Below are positions 53,111 to 64,000 of a stretch of 64,000 bases of DNA, one piece after another. The stretch is from Duganella fentianensis. Its GTDB lineage: Bacteria > Pseudomonadota > Gammaproteobacteria > Burkholderiales > Burkholderiaceae_D. How positions within the stretch are numbered: the first letter of the stretch is position 1; each line of letters opens with the position of its first letter. The notes under the pieces are model-generated. The model worked only from the letters and a program-made list of their open reading frames with translations. It was not told the DNA's origin and did no database searches. The stretch is from the NCBI RefSeq assembly GCF_009857835.1, contig NZ_WWCL01000001.1, positions 992,001 to 1,056,000 of the forward strand. The letters are read 5' to 3'. The position numbers and the translations under genes were made by a program.

Positions 53111-53258
53111 ATTCACCTCGCAAAGGATTCTATCAAATTCTATATGGGCGTCGTGTGCACGCCTGAATCTTGGTCAGAAAAATACGGTTTACCAATAGTT
53201 AATTGCGAGGGAATGGAGGTTTTTTCAGGGCGGTATGCTGAAGATTTGCGCGTTTTAG

Positions 53259-55816
<2,558 letters not shown>

Positions 55817-55826
55817 AAGCAACAAG

Positions 55827-55856
55827 CCCGCACACCGGACAGGTCGGGTGTGCGGG
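55827..55856 (+). terminator. Hairpin between kdsA and eno
   Basis: CCCGCACACC pairs with GGTGTGCGGG around a 10-base loop. No T tract follows, so it is either a weak terminator or a transcript stabiliser before the eno leader. Confidence 0.5.
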
Positions 55857-55874
55857 AAATTCCCGTTATCCTGA

Positions 55875-57218
<1,344 letters not shown>

Positions 57219-57229
57219 TTCAGATAGTG

Positions 57230-57255
57230 CGGCCGGCTCCACGCCGGCCGCTTTC
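57230..57255 (+). terminator. Terminator-like hairpin after eno
   Basis: GCGGCCGGC/GCCGGCCGC with a 5-base loop is followed by TTTC. It lies 11 bases after the eno stop and just before ftsB, so readthrough into ftsB is likely partial. Confidence 0.7.
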
Positions 57256-57260
57256 AAGTT

Positions 57261-57581
57261 ATGCGCCTGATTACCATCGCCCTCACAGCCTTGCTGCTGT
57301 TGATCCAGTACCCGCTCTGGCTGGGGAAGGGGGGCTGGCTGCGCGTTGCTGATTTCGAAGCGCAGGTGAATGCCGCGCACAAGAAGAACGCGGAGCTGAT
57401 CGCCCGCAATGCTAAACTCAACTCCGAAGTCATGGACCTGAAAGATGGTACGGGAGCCGTGGAAGAACGGGCCCGCTACGAGTTGAGCATGATTAAACAG
57501 AACGAGATTTTCATCCAGATCGTCGGCAAAGGGCAGGCCACACCGCCGCCACCGCTGGCGCCCCGACCCGAACCCCGTTGA
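57261..57581 (+). CDS. ftsB: Cell division protein FtsB
   Basis: FtsB is a bitopic inner-membrane divisome protein forming a complex with FtsL and FtsQ. The 106-residue protein starts with a membrane helix ([17 protein letters not shown]), continues with a coiled coil ([20 protein letters not shown] and onward) and has the conserved [20 protein letters not shown] segment after it. A Pro-rich tail of about 14 residues follows. The position after eno is typical of proteobacteria. Confidence 0.95.
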   Translation: MRLITIALTALLLLIQYPLWLGKGGWLRVADFEAQVNAAHKKNAELIARNAKLNSEVMDLKDGTGAVEERARYELSMIKQNEIFIQIVGKGQATPPPPLAPRPEPR

Positions 57582-57588
57582 GGCCCCG

Positions 57589-58386
57589 ATGTTAATGCGT
57601 TACGCCCTCCTGTTGTTGCTGGTGCTGCAGGCACCGCTGGCTTACAGTGGCGGTGCCTGTGTTGCCGTGCGCGTCGGCTATATCGACCAGCACCGCCCGC
57701 CGTACTGGCTGGGCGAAGGTGAAGTCGTGCCGGAACCGCCCGGTGCTTCCGTCGATCTGATCCGCGCTGCCGTGCAAGGCAGCGGCTTCAATTGCCCGCC
57801 TATCCTGATCCGTCTGCCCGCTGCCCGTCTGAAGATGGCGCTGGAAGCCGGTGATATCGATATGACCCCTATTGGCGAACAGCCCAGCTATTCGCACGAG
57901 ATTGCCCTGCCGCGCGACCGCGATGGCAATGTGGACCGCAACCGTGCCCTGCGCAATACGCTGGTGGTGCTGGTGCGCAGCAAGGATAAAGTACCGGCCA
58001 ATACCAACCCGGCCGACTACCTGCGCGGCAAGACCATAGGCGCTTCGCAGGGCAGCGGCTTTAACCCGCGCCTGCGCGAAATGGGCCTGAACGTGGACGA
58101 TGGCGCGCGTGATCTGGACCGCAACCTCGCCAAGCTGAAGCTGGGGCGGGTGGATGCCGTGGTCACCAATCTGGTCAAGCCCGGCCATCTGGACGCCACC
58201 CTGAAGCGCTACGGCGGCAGCATCGTGCAGCTGCAGCAGCCCCTGATCAATAGCCGTCTGTGGATGGCATTTAATGCCAACTACTACCGCGCTCACACCG
58301 AACAGGTGGAAGCGCTATGGACCTGGCTAGACACCAATCGCCTGCATCTGGGCGACTATATCAACAAATACCGCAATACCCAGTGA
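57589..58386 (+). CDS. Periplasmic solute-binding protein, family 3-like
   Basis: This 265-residue protein has a signal peptide (ALLLLLVLQAPLAYSGGA) and a bacterial extracellular solute-binding protein family 3 layout: VAVRVGYIDQHRPPYWLGEG, MALEAGDIDMTPI, the hinge LRGKTIGASQGSGFNPRLRE and LKLGRVDAVVTN. Such proteins usually bind amino acids or related compounds for ABC import. No permease or ATPase gene is adjacent, and it lies 7 bases after ftsB. It may serve a distant transporter or have a sensory role. Confidence 0.82.
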   Translation: MLMRYALLLLLVLQAPLAYSGGACVAVRVGYIDQHRPPYWLGEGEVVPEPPGASVDLIRAAVQGSGFNCPPILIRLPAARLKMALEAGDIDMTPIGEQPSYSHEIALPRDRDGNVDRNRALRNTLVVLVRSKDKVPANTNPADYLRGKTIGASQGSGFNPRLREMGLNVDDGARDLDRNLAKLKLGRVDAVVTNLVKPGHLDATLKRYGGSIVQLQQPLINSRLWMAFNANYYRAHTEQVEALWTWLDTNRLHLGDYINKYRNTQ

Positions 58387-58471
58387 GCACGTGGCGCCTG
58401 AGCGGCTGCCTGCTGACAGGCCCGCCGGGATAGCCTCGCTTTTCTCTTATGGACCTTCTACCGGAGCTACT

Positions 58472-59110
58472 ATGAAACTGATCGGCATGCTCGATTCGCC
58501 CTACGTCCGCCGCGTGGCTGTGACGCTGCAACTGATGGGGCTCAAGTTCGAGCACCAGTCGCTGTCCGTGTTCAGTACCTACGACCAGTTCCGCGTCATC
58601 AATCCCGTCGTCAAAGCGCCTACGCTGGTGGCCGATGACGGCACGGTGCTGATGGATTCCACCCTGATCATCCAGTATGCCGAAGCGCTGGCCATGCCGG
58701 CCTACCGCATGACGCCATCGATGCCGACCGAGCTGCTGCGCTCCCTGCGCGTGCTGGGCGTGGCGCTGGCCGCCTGCGACAAGGCGGTGCAACTGGTGTA
58801 CGAACACAAAGTGCGTCCGCTGGAAAAAATGCACCAGCCATGGGTGGCACGCGTGACTACCCAGTTGCTGGAAGCCTTCGATGCGCTGGAGGCTGAACTG
58901 GCGCGCCAGCCGCTGGAACTGCAGAAGCCCGACCATGCCAGCGTGATGACGGCCGTGAGCTGGTACTTCACCCAGCAGATGCTGGGCGATGTGGTGGTGG
59001 CCAGCCGCTACCCGCTGCTACAGGCCTTTTCGCAGCAGGCCGAAGCTCTGCCGGCATTTAGCGCTGCGCCGTATGGCGATGGCACTTACCCGGTGACGGC
59101 AGGAGCCTGA
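58472..59110 (+). CDS. Glutathione S-transferase family protein
   Basis: This 212-residue cytoplasmic protein has an N-terminal thioredoxin-like GST domain (KLIGMLDSPYVRRVAVTLQL, NPVVKAPTLVADDG, MDSTLIIQYAEAL with the cis-Pro and SNAIL-like region) and an all-helical C-terminal domain. The Ser in DSPYVRR is the likely catalytic residue. The start at 58472 has CCGGAG seven bases upstream; the longer open frame is rejected. Substrate unknown. The gene is followed two bases later by the gamma-carbonic anhydrase, suggesting co-transcription. Confidence 0.9.
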   Translation: MKLIGMLDSPYVRRVAVTLQLMGLKFEHQSLSVFSTYDQFRVINPVVKAPTLVADDGTVLMDSTLIIQYAEALAMPAYRMTPSMPTELLRSLRVLGVALAACDKAVQLVYEHKVRPLEKMHQPWVARVTTQLLEAFDALEAELARQPLELQKPDHASVMTAVSWYFTQQMLGDVVVASRYPLLQAFSQQAEALPAFSAAPYGDGTYPVTAGA

Positions 59111-59112
59111 GC

Positions 59113-59643
59113 ATGGCGCTGGAACGCTATCTTGATACGGCGCCGCAACTGGCAGCCGAGGTGTATCTGCATGCGACGGCGCAGGTGATCGGCGATGTGA
59201 CGCTGGGTGCGAATAGCTCGGTGTGGTGCAATGCCGTAGTGCGCGGCGATGTGAACCGCATCGTGGTGGGCGAGGGCACGAATATTCAGGACTTCAGCAT
59301 GTGCCACGTGTCGCACCGCCGGCCGGACAAGCCGGAAGGCTCGCCGCTGATCATCGGCGACTACGTGACTATCGGCCATTCCGTGCTGCTGCACGGCTGC
59401 CGCATCGGCAATGAATGCCTGATCGGCATGGGCTCCATCATCATGGACGATGTGGTGATTGAAGACCATGTGATGGTGGGCGCGGGCAGTCTGGTTTCGC
59501 CCGGCAAGGTGCTGGAAAGCGGCCACCTGTATGTGGGCCGCCCGGCTGCCAAGGTGCGCGCGCTGACGCAGGAAGAAATCGCCTACCTGCGCTATTCGGC
59601 CGAACACTATGTACGGGTGAAGAATAACTATCTGGCGGGCTAG
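59113..59643 (+). CDS. Gamma-carbonic anhydrase-like hexapeptide protein
   Basis: This 176-residue left-handed beta-helix protein of the gamma-CA/YrdA family forms trimers with metal at the subunit interfaces. The three His ligand positions are present: one in the MCHVSH segment and two in VTIGHSVLLHGC. The repeating IGDVTLGANSSVWCNAVVRG and CRIGNECLIGMGSIIMDDVV show the hexapeptide pattern. A C-terminal helix (EEIAYLRYSAEHYVRVKNNY) closes it. Many family members lack measurable carbonic anhydrase activity, so the biochemical role is open. The Fur box for the next gene starts just after the stop. Confidence 0.9.
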   Translation: MALERYLDTAPQLAAEVYLHATAQVIGDVTLGANSSVWCNAVVRGDVNRIVVGEGTNIQDFSMCHVSHRRPDKPEGSPLIIGDYVTIGHSVLLHGCRIGNECLIGMGSIIMDDVVIEDHVMVGAGSLVSPGKVLESGHLYVGRPAAKVRALTQEEIAYLRYSAEHYVRVKNNYLAG

Positions 59644-59660
59644 CAGGCGGAATTTCGCTT

Positions 59661-59679
59661 GTAAATGAGAATCATTCTT
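59661..59679 (+). promoter_or_regulatory. Fur box upstream of the heme-type TonB receptor
   Basis: GTAAATGAGAATCATTCTT matches the 19-base Fur consensus at 14 positions including the central AATCATT. It lies 75-93 bases upstream of the receptor start and fits iron-repressed expression of the receptor/HmuS-like pair. Confidence 0.78.
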
Positions 59680-59753
59680 TATAACATAAGTCTTCCGCCA
59701 GCAATCAGCATTGTTCCGAGAGCCAGCTATTAACCTCTCTCGTATGGAACTCT

Positions 59754-62069
59754 ATGCTCGCTTTTTCTACCGATGCCGGTATGCGGCCGGCGTCGGCTTG
59801 CCTGCGGCCTGCCACGGCGGCCGTGCAATGCGCACTATGGATCATGCTGGGCGCGCAGCCACTGCACGCTGGTGCGCAGGATGCGCCCACACTGGGCGAA
59901 ATTCTGGTCCAGTCCACCCGTGTTGAAGCTGGTAGCGCTGGCGCCAGCAATACGGTGGTGCTCAGCGCCGAACAACTAAGCCGTAACAATGCCAGCGATA
60001 TGGCCAATATCGCGCGCTATGCACCACTGGTCAGTGTTCCGTCGGCCGCCAGTGGTGGCGGCAATATCTGGGATGGTGCCTGCAATACCGGCTTCAATAT
60101 CCGTGGTGCGGAGGGCAATCGCGTCAGCCTGACGCTCGATGGCGTGGCCTTGCCGGATGCTGCCCCCAAACCTGATGCCACCAGTGCCAATACTTTCGGC
60201 ATAGGTCGCGATTATTTCGATCCCGAAACGTTCCGCGAAGTGCGCATAGGCGCAGGCGCCAGCCCGGCCGGTGCAGGCACACCCGGTCTAGGCGGTGCCG
60301 TTGCGTTCGTGACCAAGGCGCCGGAGGACTATTTATCGGGCCGTTCCCTGTATGCCGATCTGCGCGTCGGCTATAGCGGCGAGCAGGCGCAACGCTCGCA
60401 GGCGCTGACGGCTGCAGCCCGTCTGGCGCCGTCGCTCCAGGCCCTGATCGTGGCAGTGCACCGGGCGGGCAAGGAAACGGACAGCATGAGCACGGTGCTA
60501 GTCAATCCGGACCGCTGGCATTCCGATGCCGTGCTGGCCAAGCTGCACTGGCAACTGACGCCGCAGCAGCGCCTGCTGTTTGCCATCGACCAGTATCAGG
60601 CCCAGCATGATCGTCTGTTTGCCAACAAGCTGGGCGCGTCGTATCCGGAAGGCGCCACCCAGGATGGCAGCACCGAGCGCACCCGCTACAGCATAGAGCA
60701 CCGCTACGCTCCTGCGGCGCTGTGGCTGTTCGATCAGATCACCAGCCGTCTGTACACCCAGAATGCGGCCGTGACAGATCTGACCCGGGCCAGTTACATC
60801 ACGGGTGGCCAGCCCTATCTGCGCACTATCAGCACGGGTTATTACAACCACAGTCAGGGGCTGGCATTCGAAGCCAGCAAGCAGGTGCAAGCCGGCTGGC
60901 AACTGGCCTATGGCGCCAGCTACGAGCAGCAGCAGGCGCGCCGGCCCTGGCTGGAAGACCGCACCGTACTGAAAACCGGCGCGCACCAGATCACCATGAA
61001 AAACCGTATGGCCGATATGGATACGGACAAGCTGGCCCTGTATGTGCGTAGTGACTGGATGTTCAAGCTGGCGGGGCTCGATGCCACGCTGACGCCGGGC
61101 CTGCGCACCGAACGGCGCAAGCTGCGCCCGACGAATCTGGCGGCCTATCTGATTGCCGTGCCGGCCGCGGCGCGCGAAATCCGCGACGAAACCGATGCCT
61201 ATGTGAGCCCGAGTCTGGAGCTGGCGCTGGAATTGTGGCCCGGCTACAGCGCCTATGCCAGCTATAGCCGCGGCACCCGCCTGCCGACGGCTGCCGAGCG
61301 CACCGGCACTTTCGATTCCTTCAGCTACACGGCGGCCGGCAATGGCTATGCCGTGCTGGGCAATCCGGCGCTGCAGAAGGAGACCAGCAACAGCTACGAG
61401 CTGGGACTGAAAGGCGCACCGGCAGCGGGTATCGAACTCGATAGTTCGGTGTTCTATAACACCTACGACAATCTGATCGAATACGCGGCCCAGCCGGCTG
61501 ATCCCGTCAATTATCCAACCATTACGGCAGGACTGTATCGGCCCGAGAATATCGGCAAAGCCCAAAGCTGGGGTGGTGAAGTGTCGGCCCGTGTGCAACT
61601 GGGGCAATGGCAGCCTGCCCTGCAAGGCTGGAGCCTGGCTGCCGCCGCTGGCCTGTCGCGTGGCGCGGCGCAGAACCGCAGCAGCGGCAAACAGGGAGGT
61701 CTGCCATCTATCCAGCCATACAAGGCCAATACCAGTCTGGCGTATGACGCTGCGGGGGGGCGCGCCGGTATGGCATTCACGCTGGCCGGCGTGCGTGGCA
61801 AGACGGCCAGCGAGGACGTCATCAGCAGCAATGCCACGGCGCGTTTCCGTGTACCCGGCTATAGCGTAATGGATGCCACTTTCTACTGGGATCTCGGCAA
61901 ACATGCGCAACTCACGGGCGGGGTGTACAACCTCGGCGACCGCAAATACTGGGACTATGCATCGGCACGTAGTCTGGCTGCAGGCAGCACGGCGCAGGCA
62001 CTGGCCGACATTGAACGCGCGTCCCGTCCGGGCCGTAACTATGCACTGAATCTCAAAGTTATCTACTAA
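59754..62069 (+). CDS. TonB-dependent receptor, heme/hemoprotein type
   Basis: This 771-residue outer-membrane receptor has a signal sequence ending near HAGAQDAP, the TonB box/plug start LGEILVQSTRVEAG, a plug with CNTGFNIRGAEGNRVSLTLDG and FREVRIGAGASPAG, and a barrel ending LNLKVIY. Features of heme receptors are SYSRGTRLPTAAERTG (in the FRAP position) and GNPALQKETSNSYELGLKG (NPxL position); the next gene is HmuS-like. The N-terminus is uncertain: starts at 59754 and 59781 are both possible and neither has a strong ribosome binding site. The stop overlaps the next possible start, and a Fur box lies upstream. No hmuTUV transporter genes follow. Confidence 0.88.
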   Translation: MLAFSTDAGMRPASACLRPATAAVQCALWIMLGAQPLHAGAQDAPTLGEILVQSTRVEAGSAGASNTVVLSAEQLSRNNASDMANIARYAPLVSVPSAASGGGNIWDGACNTGFNIRGAEGNRVSLTLDGVALPDAAPKPDATSANTFGIGRDYFDPETFREVRIGAGASPAGAGTPGLGGAVAFVTKAPEDYLSGRSLYADLRVGYSGEQAQRSQALTAAARLAPSLQALIVAVHRAGKETDSMSTVLVNPDRWHSDAVLAKLHWQLTPQQRLLFAIDQYQAQHDRLFANKLGASYPEGATQDGSTERTRYSIEHRYAPAALWLFDQITSRLYTQNAAVTDLTRASYITGGQPYLRTISTGYYNHSQGLAFEASKQVQAGWQLAYGASYEQQQARRPWLEDRTVLKTGAHQITMKNRMADMDTDKLALYVRSDWMFKLAGLDATLTPGLRTERRKLRPTNLAAYLIAVPAAAREIRDETDAYVSPSLELALELWPGYSAYASYSRGTRLPTAAERTGTFDSFSYTAAGNGYAVLGNPALQKETSNSYELGLKGAPAAGIELDSSVFYNTYDNLIEYAAQPADPVNYPTITAGLYRPENIGKAQSWGGEVSARVQLGQWQPALQGWSLAAAAGLSRGAAQNRSSGKQGGLPSIQPYKANTSLAYDAAGGRAGMAFTLAGVRGKTASEDVISSNATARFRVPGYSVMDATFYWDLGKHAQLTGGVYNLGDRKYWDYASARSLAAGSTAQALADIERASRPGRNYALNLKVIY

Positions 62070-62080
62070 TGGAGGCGAAT

Positions 62081-63274
62081 ATGAAGAAGACTTATGCACT
62101 GGCGCTGGCGCTGGCGTTGGGCAGTGTGCTGTTGTGTGGCGCCGTCTCGGCCAGTGAGCTGGCGGTGCGCTGGGAACGTCTGCGGGCGGAACAGCCACGC
62201 CTGACGGCGCGCGATGCGGCTAGCAATCTGGGTGTATCGGAAGCGGAACTGCTAGCCACTGGCATAGGGCAGGGCGTGACCCGATTGCGCGAAGGTGAAC
62301 TGGTGCCACGCGAGATCATGCGCCGGGCACTCGATCTGGGGCCGGTACTGGCGCTGACGCGCAATGACTATGGTGTGATCGAACGCACCGGTGTAGCCAC
62401 TCGTCTGAAGGCGCAGGAGCAGGTGACGGGACTGGATGCGGACAAAGAACAGGAACGCGAGGCACGCCTGCGCAATATCGCCGGCGGCTATCTGGGCGGT
62501 CCGATCGACCTGCGCTTCACTTTCCGCAACTGGAAACATGCATTTGCCGTGGCACAGCCGGGCAAAGATGGTGTTATTAGCCGCAGCCTGCAGTTCTTCG
62601 ATGGGCAGGGCAACGCGGTGCACAAGCTGTATGTGAAAAGCGAGGCTGGTACGGCGGTGTTCGACCAGATGGTAGCCGAGTTCCGCCACCCGCAGCAGCA
62701 GGCGCCGCTGCAGATCACGGCTGCACCGGTGCGGGCGCCAGAGCGGCCAGATAGCGCCATCGACGTGCAGGAATACCGGCTGGCGTGGCAGGATATGAAC
62801 GATGTGCACCAGTTCAACCGCCTGCTTGGTGAATTCGGGGTGAGTCGCGAACAGGCCATGCGTCTGGCACCTGCCGGTGCGGCGCGGGCGATTGCGCCGC
62901 AGGCCGTGCGCCAGCTGCTGGAACAGGCGGCGCAGCAGCAGGTGGAGATCATGGCCTTCCTCGGTAACGAAGGCACTATCCAGATCTACAGCGGCAAGAT
63001 CGGCAAGGTACAGGAAGCGGGGGGCTGGTTCAACGTGCTGGACCCGCAATTCAATCTGCACCTGCGCGACAACGCTTTCCGCAGCGCTTATGTGATCCGC
63101 CGTGCCGGCGTGACCTCGGTCGACTTCTATGACCAGCACGGCGATCTGGTAGTCAGTTTCTTCGGCGTGCGCGAACCCGGCAAGCCGCAACCGCAAAGCT
63201 GGCTGGACCTGACCGCAGCCCTGCCGCAAGCGCCAGGTACTGCTGGTCAGGCTAGCCTGCAGGCCAGTCGCTAG
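62081..63274 (+). CDS. HmuS/HemS-like heme utilisation protein with a Sec signal peptide
   Basis: This 397-residue protein contains two tandem HemS/ChuS-type halves (about 28-210 and 225-370), each with the pattern of a helical start (WERLRAEQPRLTARDAASNL) and a beta-sheet core (IDLRFTFRNWKHAFAVAQPG; EIMAFLGNEGTIQIYSGKIG). Known members are cytoplasmic heme-binding or heme-degrading proteins. This one begins with a textbook signal peptide, MKKTYALALALALGSVLLC, with a VSA cleavage site at residue 24, and no lipobox. The start at 62081 is supported by GGAGG five bases upstream; the ATG at 62069 overlapping the receptor stop would only add four residues. It is co-transcribed with the heme-type receptor. 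An exported location would be unusual for the family. Confidence 0.85.
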   Translation: MKKTYALALALALGSVLLCGAVSASELAVRWERLRAEQPRLTARDAASNLGVSEAELLATGIGQGVTRLREGELVPREIMRRALDLGPVLALTRNDYGVIERTGVATRLKAQEQVTGLDADKEQEREARLRNIAGGYLGGPIDLRFTFRNWKHAFAVAQPGKDGVISRSLQFFDGQGNAVHKLYVKSEAGTAVFDQMVAEFRHPQQQAPLQITAAPVRAPERPDSAIDVQEYRLAWQDMNDVHQFNRLLGEFGVSREQAMRLAPAGAARAIAPQAVRQLLEQAAQQQVEIMAFLGNEGTIQIYSGKIGKVQEAGGWFNVLDPQFNLHLRDNAFRSAYVIRRAGVTSVDFYDQHGDLVVSFFGVREPGKPQPQSWLDLTAALPQAPGTAGQASLQASR

Positions 63275-63306
63275 ACGCCTGGCCCGTTGCCACCGCCGTT
63301 ATCGTT

Positions 63307-64000
63307 TCAGGCAGTGGCAACGGCCGCGCGGCCCAGCGCCGGATCGTCGGTAAAGAAACCGTCGATGCCGGTGGCGATGTAGCGCTGCATCTCCGCTATC
63401 GATCCCGCTTCATGGCGTGCCGCAGGCCCGTCATTGCTGCGGAATTCGGCCGCGAGGAAGTAGTTCTCGGGACGGAAAGTCCACGGCTCCACCCGCAGGC
63501 CGGCGCGGTGCGCGTCCTCTACCAATGCAGTCGGCTGGCCCAGCGTGCCATCTTTCTTCAGCGGGATGATGGCGCGCGTGGGCGGCGCGACCACATCGGC
63601 ATAAGTGGCGATCTCGCGCAGACCGGCCGGGGTGCACATCTGCTGGTAAGTCAGCTTGCCGCCCGCTTTGGCCACGTCCATAGGCGGTACCGGCAGATCC
63701 ACTACCAGCTGCATCAGGCGCAGATTGGCGCGCTGGCCCAGCTTGCCGCGCATGTATTTCAGATTGCTCACCTCGAAGGACTGTATCTCCACCGGATTGC
63801 GGCGCGTGTAGTCATGCGCAGCGAGGATGGCGAGGAAACGGTCTTCCAGCGGCAGGCCTACGCTGGCAAAGTAGGTCGAGCTTTTCAGCTCCGGCACCAG
63901 ACCGATCAGGCGTCCCCGTGCGGCCGCTTCGGCCGCTACGAAGTCGATGATTTCCTCGAAGGTGACGATCTGGAACATGCCGTTGTAGGCCGCGCTGCCG
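63307..64000 (-). CDS. Glycerophosphodiester phosphodiesterase, C-terminal part
   Basis: The frame is open to the window edge, so the N-terminus is missing; an internal ATG at 63978 is not the start. The 231 visible codons show the C-terminal half of a GDPD TIM barrel: FEEIIDFVAAEAA, LIGLVPELKSSTYF (metal/substrate Glu), FEVSNLKYM, the LRVEPWTFRPENYF strand with the usual W-T-x-R/N pattern, and the end GIDGFFTDDPALGRAAV. Length and RNDG insert fit the GlpQ-type (larger, often periplasmic) group that hydrolyses deacylated phospholipids. It is convergent with the HmuS-like gene. Confidence 0.88.
   Translation of the reverse strand, partial: GSAAYNGMFQIVTFEEIIDFVAAEAAARGRLIGLVPELKSSTYFASVGLPLEDRFLAILAAHDYTRRNPVEIQSFEVSNLKYMRGKLGQRANLRLMQLVVDLPVPPMDVAKAGGKLTYQQMCTPAGLREIATYADVVAPPTRAIIPLKKDGTLGQPTALVEDAHRAGLRVEPWTFRPENYFLAAEFRSNDGPAARHEAGSIAEMQRYIATGIDGFFTDDPALGRAAVATA

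Overview
This 64 kb window is a chromosomal segment of a GC-rich betaproteobacterium, most likely Burkholderiales and probably Oxalobacteraceae (Janthinobacterium/Duganella/Massilia type). I base this on gene content and order: a HexR-controlled Entner-Doudoroff cluster, argA-yggX next to hrpA, the order pyrG-kdsA-eno-ftsB, and an imuA-imuB/dnaE2 SOS mutagenesis set. No rRNA, tRNA, IS element, prophage or CRISPR array is visible. Coding density is high and no intergenic gap exceeds about 300 bases. Family placement is inference; no search was run.

Region by region. 1-1.4 kb: an RND efflux adaptor lipoprotein and the first nine codons of its pump. 1.4-10.5 kb: central sugar metabolism, with tal, hexR, zwf, an SMP-30-type lactonase and pgi on the minus strand, and edd-eda on the plus strand. 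HexR-like operators lie at the zwf promoter (two) and in the pgi/edd divergent region (two). 10.5-14.3 kb: an unknown gene, a LysR regulator divergent from a flavodoxin-fold quinone reductase, and a cytochrome P450. 14.3-16.3 kb: a signalling operon of CheY-like receiver, CheC-like phosphatase and PAS-GGDEF diguanylate cyclase. 16.5-24.5 kb: rpiA, yggX, argA, hrpA and a putative Na+/H+ antiporter. 24.6-25.2 kb: a YefM/ParE-type toxin-antitoxin pair. 25.2-31.4 kb: a siderophore locus with an enterochelin-esterase-like protein, a TonB receptor, two small membrane proteins and a PepSY protein, with a Fur box in the divergent region. 31.4-33.6 kb: SOS-controlled imuA-imuB; their partner dnaE2 lies about 15.5 kb away at 49.1-52.4 kb with its own LexA box.

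33.6-43.8 kb: a small unknown protein, an M61 peptidase, an Hsp20 gene with a sigma-32-like promoter and a ROSE-like RNA thermometer, a DegP-family protease followed by an OmpR/QseC-type two-component system, a fusion of a CoaD-like adenylyltransferase to an HD-family hydrolase, and a polytopic membrane protein overlapping a UbiA-family enzyme with decaprenyl-phosphate phosphoribosyltransferase-type motifs. 43.8-49.1 kb: a Sel1-repeat lipoprotein, a CpdB-like nucleotidase lipoprotein with a Pho box, a DUF2844 protein, a PhzF-like protein and an alpha/beta hydrolase. 52.4-53.1 kb: a toxin-first (HigBA-like) toxin-antitoxin pair. 53.3-59.6 kb: pyrG, kdsA, eno, ftsB, an orphan solute-binding protein, a GST and a gamma-carbonic anhydrase. 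59.7-64 kb: a Fur-box-preceded TonB heme-type receptor, a HmuS/HemS-like protein that unexpectedly carries a Sec signal peptide, and a truncated glycerophosphodiester phosphodiesterase.

The points I consider most worth following are the exported HmuS-like protein, the CoaD-HD fusion, the SMP-30 lactonase in place of a canonical 6-phosphogluconolactonase, the heat-shock control region around 36.1 kb (back-to-back sigma-32 -35 elements plus a ROSE-like thermometer), and the Pho box in front of the CpdB-like gene.
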